Assembly: GCA_033764095.1 (NCBI GenBank)
Contig: JANRJF010000025.1
Coordinates: forward strand, 1-17,258
Origin: JBDTMT01 sp033764095
GTDB lineage: Bacteria; Desulfobacterota; Binatia; HRBIN30; CADEER01
Direction of reading: 5' to 3'
DNA: 17,258 bases
The position numbers were made by a program, and so were the translations under genes. The first letter of the stretch is position 1; each line of letters begins with the position of its first letter. Below the pieces are notes generated by a model, which saw nothing but the letters and a program-made list of their open reading frames with translations, ran no database searches and was not told the DNA's origin. Below are positions 6,578 through 13,568 of this stretch, one piece after another.

Positions 6578-8479
6578 CGCCGCGGGGATCGCCGGCGGCT
6601 CGAGCCCGGCCAACGCCGCGACGCGCGCGGCGAGGTCGTCGGCGGTGACCTGCTCCGGCGGCACCGGCGTGCCGACCACCACCTGGATGCGCGACCAGAC
6701 GCGGCGGAACGGGCGGCGCATGGCGGCGCCGCCCTTGCGGCTGAAGAAGCTGCCCCACAGGCCGACCAGCGCCAGCGGAATCACCGGCACCGGCGTCCGC
6801 CGCACGATCTTCTCGACGCCGGGGCGGAAGCGCTGCAGGGCGCCGTCCTTGGTGATGGCGCCCTCGGGGAAGATGCAGACCAGCTCGCCCGCGGCGAGCT
6901 CCTCGGCGATGCGGTCGAAGGCGGCGTCCATCAGCTGCTCGTCTTCGCGCGCCGGCGAGATGGGAATCACCTTGGCGTCGCGGAACAGCCAGCCGACCAG
7001 CGGCATCTTGAGGAAGCCGTGGTACATGACGAAGCGCGCCGGGCGCTTGCAGGCGCTGGCGACGATCATCCAGTCGACGAAGCTGACGTGGTTGCAGACC
7101 AGCAGCGCGGCGCCCTCCATCGGGATGTTCTCGCGGTTGACGGTGCGCAGCCGGTACATGCAGTTGGCGACGATCCAGCAGACGAAGCGCAGCAGGAACT
7201 CCGGGATCAGCTGGTAGATGTAGATCGCCACCGCGGCGTTGAGCACCGCCAGCAGCGCGAAGACGTGCAGCGCGCTGAGCCCGAGCGCGAAGCACGCGAC
7301 CAGCAGCACCGACGCCAGCACCATGAACAGGGCGCTCAGGATGTTGGCGCCGGCGACCACGCGCGAGCGCTCGGCGGCGGCGGCGCGCTGCTGAATCAGC
7401 GTGTTGAGCGGCACGATGAAGAAGCCGCTGGCGATCGCCAGCATCAGCAGGTCGAAGAGGATGCGCCAGCTGCCGGCGTGCGCCAGGAAGCCGCCGATGT
7501 CGATCAGTCCACCCGGCGCCGCCGCGCCGGCGGTCGGCGCGCCGCTGAGGAACAGGTCGAAGGCGAACACGCTCATGCCGATCGAGCCGAGCGGCACCAG
7601 TCCGAGCTCCAGCTTCCGATCCGACAGCCGCTCGCAGAGCAGCGAACCGATGGCGATGCCGGCGCAGAACAACGCCAGGAAGAGCGTGATGACGTGCTCG
7701 TCGGCACGCAGCAGGTCCTTGGTGTAGATCGGCAGCAGCGCCAGGATCGCTGCGCCGAACAGCCAGAACCACGACACGCCGAGCACCGAGTTGAACACCG
7801 TGCGGTTGGCGCGCGTCACCGCCACCGTCTCGCGCAGCGGCACGAACGGGTTGGCGGCGATCGGCAGCGTCGGATTCTCCGCCGCGGTGCGCGGCACCAG
7901 CCAGCTCGCCGCGAAGCCGGCGGCGGCGATCGCGAGCAGCAGGCCGGCCAGCCAGTGGCGGCCGGGCTCGCCGGCGCCGATGACGATGCCGCCGGCGATG
8001 GTGCCGAGCAGGATGGCGAGGAAGGTACCGGTCTCGACCAGGGCATTGCCGCCGACCAGCTCGTCGTCGTCGAGCAACTGCGGCAGGATGCTGTACTTCA
8101 CCGGCCCGAACAGGCTCGCCTGGCAGCCGATGAGGAACAGCACCAGGAACAACAGGCCGAGGTGGCCGGTGACGAAGCCCGCCGCGGCGAGCGCCATGAT
8201 CGCGATCTCGCCGAGCTTGGTCCAGCGCACCAGCGCCGACTTCGCGTAGCGGTCGGCGAGCTGCCCCGCCGTCGCCGAGAACAAGACGAACGGCAGGATG
8301 AACACCGCGCCGCTCACCGCGACCAGCTGCTCCGAGCCGAGCCCGAAGATGCTGGCGCCCTGGTAGGCGATGAGGATGACCAGCGCGTTCTTGAACAGGT
8401 TGTCGTTGAACGCGCCGAACAGCTGGGCCCAGAAGAGCCCGGCGAAGCGGCGGCTGCGGAGCAGGGAGACCTGGGTCAT
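6563..8479 (-). CDS. MFS transporter fused to 1-acylglycerophosphate acyltransferase (LplT-PlsC type)
   Basis: A 638-residue inner-membrane fusion. Residues 1-~420 are a major facilitator domain of the lysophospholipid-transporter (LplT) type (FAGLFWAQLFGAFNDNLFKN at the N-terminus, many hydrophobic helices). Residues ~430-620 are a PlsC acyltransferase with NHVSFVD (His464, Asp469) and IFPEG (~537), the two hallmark blocks. The known relatives are Aas/LplT proteins, which flip lysophospholipids inward and re-acylate them. The acyl-ACP synthetase domain found in long fusions and in Aas is absent here, so acyl-ACP or acyl-CoA would have to come from elsewhere. The ATG at 8479 is chosen because the family N-terminus begins there; the frame stays open further upstream only as Arg-rich non-family sequence. 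The gene is divergent from the 8-Cys gene and convergent with the RND operon. Its last codons and stop are part of the palindrome. Confidence 0.93.
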   Translation of the reverse strand: MTQVSLLRSRRFAGLFWAQLFGAFNDNLFKNALVILIAYQGASIFGLGSEQLVAVSGAVFILPFVLFSATAGQLADRYAKSALVRWTKLGEIAIMALAAAGFVTGHLGLLFLVLFLIGCQASLFGPVKYSILPQLLDDDELVGGNALVETGTFLAILLGTIAGGIVIGAGEPGRHWLAGLLLAIAAAGFAASWLVPRTAAENPTLPIAANPFVPLRETVAVTRANRTVFNSVLGVSWFWLFGAAILALLPIYTKDLLRADEHVITLFLALFCAGIAIGSLLCERLSDRKLELGLVPLGSIGMSVFAFDLFLSGAPTAGAAAPGGLIDIGGFLAHAGSWRILFDLLMLAIASGFFIVPLNTLIQQRAAAAERSRVVAGANILSALFMVLASVLLVACFALGLSALHVFALLAVLNAAVAIYIYQLIPEFLLRFVCWIVANCMYRLRTVNRENIPMEGAALLVCNHVSFVDWMIVASACKRPARFVMYHGFLKMPLVGWLFRDAKVIPISPAREDEQLMDAAFDRIAEELAAGELVCIFPEGAITKDGALQRFRPGVEKIVRRTPVPVIPLALVGLWGSFFSRKGGAAMRRPFRRVWSRIQVVVGTPVPPEQVTADDLAARVAALAGLEPPAIPAAAPPS

Positions 8480-8598
8480 GTATGGATGCGCCTCGTCGCC
8501 TGTACGACGGCATCGCTTACACGGATTCGGTCGCCAGGTCGCGTCCGGTTCGCCATCCCGCCGCTTGTCATCGGCCGCCGGCGTGCTCTGCTGCCGGC

Positions 8599-8865
8599 AT
8601 GCGCGCCTCGCTCTGCCTCGCGCTCTGGCTGCTGGCGGCACCCGCCCTCGCCGACGACCCACGCGTGCAGCAACGCGCCTTCGAGGCGATCCCCAACGGC
8701 GTCTTCATCCGCGGCGGCACGACGGTGATCAACCTCGACCCGCGCTGCGCCGACGGCTGCCCCAAGGGCCAGCAGTGCCGGCAGGTCTGCGCGAACGCCC
8801 CCTGTGCCCCCGACGCGCCACCCGACGCCCAGTGCACCGCCTGCCGCTGGCGCTGCGAGGAGTGA
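8599..8865 (+). CDS. small secreted cysteine-rich protein (8 Cys), function unknown
   Basis: An 88-residue protein with a clear Sec signal peptide (MRASLCLALWLLAAPALA, cleavage likely before DDPRV). The ~70-residue mature part contains eight cysteines spaced C-x3-C-x5-C-x3-C-x4-C-x9-C-x2-C-x3-C, all in the C-terminal half and suited to four disulfides or a metal site. I do not recognise the family. The ATG at 8599 is chosen because it begins the signal peptide. The frame is open back to 8482, but that stretch reads as unconvincing Pro/Arg/His-rich sequence. No good ribosome binding site is visible. It is divergently arranged with the MFS-acyltransferase gene, with about 120 bases between them, so a shared promoter region is possible. 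Coding is supported by the signal peptide and strong codon-position GC. Confidence 0.7.
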   Translation: MRASLCLALWLLAAPALADDPRVQQRAFEAIPNGVFIRGGTTVINLDPRCADGCPKGQQCRQVCANAPCAPDAPPDAQCTACRWRCEE

Positions 8866-8913
8866 TTCGAATCCCCAGGAAAGTTTCTATTGCCAGTTAG
8901 TATTGTTTAAACT

Positions 8914-8934
8914 AGGTACCTGACAGGAGGTACC
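8914..8934. promoter_or_regulatory. candidate autoregulatory operator: twin GGTACC palindromes over the RBS
   Basis: AGGTACCT (8914-8921, a perfect 8-bp palindrome) and GGTACC (8929-8934) are repeated in register 14 bases apart. The second copy overlaps the Shine-Dalgarno of the putative antitoxin gene. They lie in a markedly AT-richer stretch (8870-8915) where a promoter is expected, though I see no convincing -35/-10 pair. Type II antitoxins usually bind such sites in their own promoters. Operator function is inference. Confidence 0.35.
8925..8930 (+). promoter_or_regulatory. Shine-Dalgarno AGGAGG deciding a TTG start
   Basis: A perfect AGGAGG lies 9 bases upstream of TTG at 8940. It is the best ribosome binding site on the plus strand near this gene, and it supports the non-ATG start over the internal ATG at 9000. 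Confidence 0.75.
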
Positions 8935-8939
8935 AGAAA

Positions 8940-9356
8940 TTGAGCAAGTACTCCCCGCTCAAGTGGCACTTGTACCGCCAGCAGGTCGACGCAGTACCTA
9001 TGAGGTTCGACGAAATTGAGCATGTGATAGGTACGAACCTGCCCCCTGCCGCTTTCAAACATCGCGCCTGGTGGAGCAACAACCCGTCGAACAGCGTGAT
9101 CACGCGTGCCTGGCTGAACGCTGGATTCAAGACCGAGCAGGTCGATATGGCGGCACGCACGCTGGTTTTCCGCCGATTCGCAACGGCCGCGAAAGCTGGC
9201 TCGGACGCCTCCGGCGTGGTGGGCGAGAAGTCGCCCACCTATGGAAAGTCCGAGCGCCATCCGCTCTTCGGTGCACTAAAGGGCCTGACTCGCGTCACGG
9301 AGGGCACCGATCTCACGCAGCCCGCCGATCCCGAGTGGGGCGACGCGACGCGATGA
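8940..9356 (+). CDS. putative hybrid antitoxin: RxWW-domain (DUF7662-like) plus VapB/Phd-like tail
   Basis: A 138-residue soluble protein, TTG start with perfect AGGAGG. Residues 1-78 (KYSPLKWHL, then RFDEIEHVIGTNLP, KHRAWWSNN, AWLNAGF and VDMAARTLVFRR) match my memory of the small domain catalogued as DUF7662. It is widespread in bacteria and of unknown role; I cannot confirm the accession. After a Gly/Ser/Ala linker (79-105), the tail RHPLFGALKGLTRVTEG followed by TDLTQPADPEWGD resembles the C-terminal toxin-binding segment of VapB/Phd-type antitoxins (FGxMKG...DLTxPxxxxW). The gene overlaps the following PIN-toxin gene by ATGA, the usual antitoxin-first layout. It would neutralise the PIN nuclease through its tail, with the N-terminal domain taking the place of the normal DNA-binding half. 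Composition is AT-richer than its neighbours, which suggests acquisition. The coding call is strong; the antitoxin role is inferred. Confidence 0.72.
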   Translation: MSKYSPLKWHLYRQQVDAVPMRFDEIEHVIGTNLPPAAFKHRAWWSNNPSNSVITRAWLNAGFKTEQVDMAARTLVFRRFATAAKAGSDASGVVGEKSPTYGKSERHPLFGALKGLTRVTEGTDLTQPADPEWGDATR

Positions 9357-9766
9357 CGCCGCTGCTACTCGACACCTGTGCGGCGATCTGGCTCGCGGAA
9401 GACGAGCCGATCGCCGCCGCCGCTGCAGAGGCACTCGATGCGGCGGCGCGGAGTGGAACTTCAGTCTTTGTCTCAGCGATGACCGCCTGGGAAATCGGTC
9501 TCTTGGTCGCCAAGCAGAAGATCGTGCTGTCGATGTCGCCGGAGGCGTGGTTCCGGTGCCTGCTCGGCGTCCCCGGCGTGGCACTAGCGGCGATCACCGT
9601 CGAAGCACTGATCGCGTCATCGTTCCTACCTGGCACGCCGCCGCGCGATCCAGCCGACCGCATCATCGCCGCAACGGCGCGTGCATGCGGGTACCGCCTC
9701 GTCACCCGCGATCGTCAGTTGCTCGCCTACGCAGAGCAGGGGCACCTGGCGGCGCTCGCCTGTTGA
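9353..9766 (+). CDS. PIN-domain ribonuclease toxin (VapC-like)
   Basis: A 137-residue PIN-domain protein of typical VapC length. The acidic active-site residues are visible: Asp7 (LLLDTCA), Glu47 (TAWEIG), Asp99/Asp102 (PRDPADRIIAATA) and Asp120 (LVTRDRQLL). VapC toxins are Mg-dependent endoribonucleases that cut tRNA or rRNA and stop translation; the target here is unknown. The start is the ATG overlapping the stop of the upstream gene, giving tight translational coupling with the presumed antitoxin. A longer frame upstream only runs antiparallel through the partner's coding region and has no family sequence. The stop lies 15 bases before the end of the convergent serine hydrolase gene. No residue expected for catalysis is missing, so the toxin should be active and would need neutralisation. 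Confidence 0.9.
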   Translation: MTPLLLDTCAAIWLAEDEPIAAAAAEALDAAARSGTSVFVSAMTAWEIGLLVAKQKIVLSMSPEAWFRCLLGVPGVALAAITVEALIASSFLPGTPPRDPADRIIAATARACGYRLVTRDRQLLAYAEQGHLAALAC

Positions 9767-9781
9767 GCGCCGCCGCCGGCC

Positions 9782-11221
9782 TCACTCGCCGAGCAGATCC
9801 GGGGCGTAGTTTCCGGCGGCGTAGGCGGCGCAGAAGCCGGGCTCGTCGCCGGCATACGCGGGGTCGAGCGCGACCAGGGCCGGGCGCACCGCCGACCACA
9901 GCTCGCCGGGGCCGTCGAGAGAGTCCTTCACCACCAGCACCAGGTCGAGGCCGCGGTGGCCGACGATGTACTGGCCGCCCAGCCCGGCGGCGTAGAAGAC
10001 GCCGACGTCGTAGGTCTGCTCGCAGCTGAGCGGCGGCTGGTAGCCGCAATCGCGCGCCCCCGACAGGCCGTGCGGATACTCCGGCCACAGGGCGACCGGC
10101 CCACACGGATCGACCCGCTGTTGCAGCTTCGGCCCGGCGCCGAGACCGAAGGTGTGGTTCGAGTCGCTGTTCAGCCAGGTGAGATAGCCGTAGCCGGTGT
10201 TGGCGTCCTCGAACGACGGATGCGTCATCTTGTAGGTCCAGTCGGCGCCCAGCACCTGGCGGCCGTTCCACCAGCCGTCGTGCAGCAGCAGCAGGCCGAC
10301 GCGCGCCATGTCGAGCACGGTGGACTGCCAGGTGAAGCCGAGAATCTTGTTCGCGTCGTGGTTGCTCCACTCCGAGTCGTGCATGCCGAGCGGGCCGAAC
10401 AGAAAGCGCTGCACGAATTCCTCGACGGTGGCGCCGAGGCGGGCGCTGTCCTGCGCGATGGCGGCGGTGATCACGTCGCTCAGCCGGTTGATCTGCACCG
10501 CGCCGACGAGGTCGTACGAGTACGTCCTCTGCCCGAAGGAGAGGTCGGGGTTCTGCGCCAGCATGGCGAGCACATGCGCGATCTGCGCCTCGGCATTGAA
10601 GGTGAAGCTGTCGAGCCAGTGGCTGACCGGATCGGTGTCGCTCAACGGCCCGGTCTTGCTGCCGTTGCGCGGCAGGGCGCGCGTCTCCCAGGCGGCGATG
10701 CCGGTGGTCAACGCACCGAGCGTCTTGGTGGTCGAGAACACCTCGCCGCGCGCGTCGCTGCCCTCCGGATAGTAGACGTGGCAGAGCTGGCCGTAGCGGA
10801 TGACCGCGTAGCGGCGGTTGACCTGTGGGTCGGCGGCGTCGAGCAGGTCGGGGTCGAGACCGCAGCGGCTGACCACCTGGTCGCGCGGCACCGGCTGCCA
10901 GGCCTCGGCACCGGGATCGGGCGCCGCCGGCGTGCAGCCGCCCAATGCGCCGCTGACGCCGGCGAGGATCTCGTCGACGCTGACGCCGTGGCTGCCGTCG
11001 CGGTCCGCCGCGGCGCACGCCGACAGCGGGGCGGAATCGAGCGCGATGTTCACCGCCCGCAGCAGCTCGTTGACCACGACCGCGCCGCTGCGATCGCAGT
11101 CCGCCGCGCAGCCGCTGCGCGGCAGCGGTCGCGGCGTATCGAGACCTGCCTGCGCCGTCGCGGCAGACGCCAGCACCAGCGCCAGCAGCGCCGCGCGCGA
11201 TCCAATCCAGGCCGTTCGCAT
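9782..11221 (-). CDS. secreted beta-lactamase-fold serine hydrolase with N-terminal dockerin-like repeats
   Basis: A 479-residue exported protein. The signal peptide is residues 1-25 (ALLALVLASAATAQA). Residues ~37-96 hold two Asp-rich helix-loop repeats bracketed by Cys (GCAADCDRSGAVVVNELL and ACAAADRDG..GVSVDEIL, closing at GGC), like dockerin type I/EF-hand calcium modules, although the first loop is degenerate. From ~105 a class C beta-lactamase/esterase fold follows, with the nucleophile motif STTK (Ser163, Lys166), a Tyr-rich YSYD at the usual YxN place, and GHRG in place of KTG/HTG near the end. Such proteins hydrolyse esters, amides or D-amino peptides; the substrate here is unknown. 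The ATG at 11221 has an upstream GAGGGGG and begins the signal peptide; an upstream in-frame start would add 28 unlikely residues. Several Cys pairs suggest an oxidised periplasmic or extracellular location. Confidence 0.87.
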   Translation of the reverse strand: MRTAWIGSRAALLALVLASAATAQAGLDTPRPLPRSGCAADCDRSGAVVVNELLRAVNIALDSAPLSACAAADRDGSHGVSVDEILAGVSGALGGCTPAAPDPGAEAWQPVPRDQVVSRCGLDPDLLDAADPQVNRRYAVIRYGQLCHVYYPEGSDARGEVFSTTKTLGALTTGIAAWETRALPRNGSKTGPLSDTDPVSHWLDSFTFNAEAQIAHVLAMLAQNPDLSFGQRTYSYDLVGAVQINRLSDVITAAIAQDSARLGATVEEFVQRFLFGPLGMHDSEWSNHDANKILGFTWQSTVLDMARVGLLLLHDGWWNGRQVLGADWTYKMTHPSFEDANTGYGYLTWLNSDSNHTFGLGAGPKLQQRVDPCGPVALWPEYPHGLSGARDCGYQPPLSCEQTYDVGVFYAAGLGGQYIVGHRGLDLVLVVKDSLDGPGELWSAVRPALVALDPAYAGDEPGFCAAYAAGNYAPDLLGE

Positions 11222-11356
11222 GAGTGTCCCCCTCTCGCCGACATGACCGGCCGGGCCGCCTGAGACAAGCGCGGCCTGCGCGGCTGGTCGATTTGCATGT
11301 CGCAATGGCCGGCCCGACGCCGCGAACGCGTCGCGGTGCCCCGCCTAGCGGCGGCC

Positions 11357-11389
11357 GGCGGCGCGCCGCCACCACCGCGCCCGGGCGCG
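11357..11389. repeat. two tandem 14-bp GC palindromes downstream of the flavoprotein gene
   Basis: GGCGGCGCGCCGCC (11357-11370) and CGCGCCCGGGCGCG (11376-11389) are both perfect palindromes lying just after the stop of the minus-strand flavoprotein gene at 11394. They could form hairpins in the 3' transcript end. There is no T-tract, so intrinsic termination is uncertain, and short GC palindromes arise by chance at this base composition. Confidence 0.3.
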
Positions 11390-11393
11390 CTCC

Positions 11394-12794
<1,401 letters not shown>

Positions 12795-12889
12795 GGCCGC
12801 TCTCCTAGCCCAGCCGGCGTCCCGGTATCCATTGCTCTGCGCGCGTCCTCCGTGAGAGCGTGGCCGGCTGACGAAAGGGGGGAGCGGGC

Positions 12890-13279
12890 ATGCGCAAGCG
12901 GGTGAGGGACGCCGCGATCGGACTGGCGCTGGTGATCGCGTCGGCCGGCGCCGCCGCGGCAGCGGAGAGCGTGCCGCCGGCGGCGATGGCCGACGCCGAG
13001 GCGATCTTCAGGGCGCGCTGCACGATGTGCCACGGCAGCGGCGGCAGGGGCGACGGTCCGGCCGGCGCGGCGCTCAGCCCGCGGCCGCGCGACATGACCG
13101 ATCCGACCTGGCAGGCCTCGGTCACCGACGCGCACATCGAAACGGTCATCCTCGGCGGCGGGCCAGCCGACGGGCGCAGCCCGCTGATGCCCGCCAACCC
13201 GGATCTGAAAACCAAGCCGGACGTCATCAAGGCCCTGCGCCAGATCGTGCGCGGCTTCGCCGCCAAGACGCCGCCCTAG
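12890..13279 (+). CDS. periplasmic class I cytochrome c
   Basis: A 129-residue protein. The signal peptide is residues ~1-26 (GLALVIASAGAAAAA), then one haem-attachment site CTMCH (Cys44, Cys47, His48). The likely sixth ligand is Met100 in GRSPLMPANP, and a C-terminal helix follows (VIKALRQIVRGF). This is the usual arrangement and length for a small mono-haem cytochrome c carrying electrons in the periplasm. A strong AAGGGGGGAG lies about 6 bases before the ATG, which settles the start. The gene stands alone between the divergent flavoprotein and the repeat element at 13299, so its redox partners cannot be named from context. The extended Gly/Arg-rich sequence after CTMCH (GSGGRGDGPAG) is typical of the family. 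Confidence 0.93.
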   Translation: MRKRVRDAAIGLALVIASAGAAAAAESVPPAAMADAEAIFRARCTMCHGSGGRGDGPAGAALSPRPRDMTDPTWQASVTDAHIETVILGGGPADGRSPLMPANPDLKTKPDVIKALRQIVRGFAAKTPP

Positions 13280-13298
13280 GCTGGCCAGACAAAGGCCC

Positions 13299-13446
13299 TC
13301 ACCGCGGAGACGCGGAGGCACGGAGACTGCAGAGTGGTGCAGCAATCGCTTCGGATTTCCAAACCGTTCTTTGGGACTGCGCTGCGGAAAGCCCGCAAGC
13401 TGCCGGGTGGTCGGCAACCCTCCGCGTCTCTCCGTCTGCGCGGTGA
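13299..13446. repeat. imperfect inverted repeat (copy 2) between cytochrome c and L,D-transpeptidase
   Basis: Arm 13299-13325 (starting TCACCGCGGAGACGCGGAGG) pairs with 13420-13446 (ending CTGCGCGGTGA), 22 of 27 positions by hand. The centre of ~94 bases includes a lower-GC stretch (13342-13375). The left arm and adjoining ATCGCTT match copy 1 at 2045-2137. Apart from this element I see nothing else in the 13280-13568 gap; short open frames there look non-coding. Confidence 0.8.
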
Positions 13447-13568
13447 AGATGTGGTGGCGCGGCGCGGCGCGCCGCGGTCCTCGGCGCGATTGCCCCGGCT
13501 TTTCCCGCGCTGGCGTTTCTGCTGAAAGAACGACTGGCGCTATCCGGCCCCGCCCCCCTCACCAGACC

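Noticed and set aside
3099..8513. Very long open frame (about 1800 codons) on the minus strand, antisense to the RND pump and then in another frame of the MFS-acyltransferase
   Set aside because: GC-rich third positions remove stops from antisense frames. The translation is Arg/Ala/Asp/His-rich low-complexity sequence with no domain, and the overlapping frames encode unmistakable families.
5759..8728. Long plus-strand open frame (about 990 codons) running across the pump end and antisense to the MFS-acyltransferase
   Set aside because: Same GC effect; it crosses two real genes and a palindrome and shows no recognisable motif.
8880..8913. Sigma-70 promoter ahead of the toxin pair (TTGCCA at 8890, TAAACT at 8908)
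   Set aside because: The spacer is only 12 bases; the alternative TTTCTA at 8884 has an acceptable 18-base spacer but a poor -35 match. Not strong enough to annotate.
8936..9022. 11-base direct repeat GAAATTGAGCA (8936-8946 and 9012-9022) as a possible attachment or regulatory repeat
   Set aside because: The second copy lies inside coding sequence for DEIEH, and one short match is within chance expectation for the AT-richer islet.
13299..13446. CRISPR array or insertion sequence
   Set aside because: Only one inverted pair with an unstructured centre, no regular direct repeats and no transposase frame.
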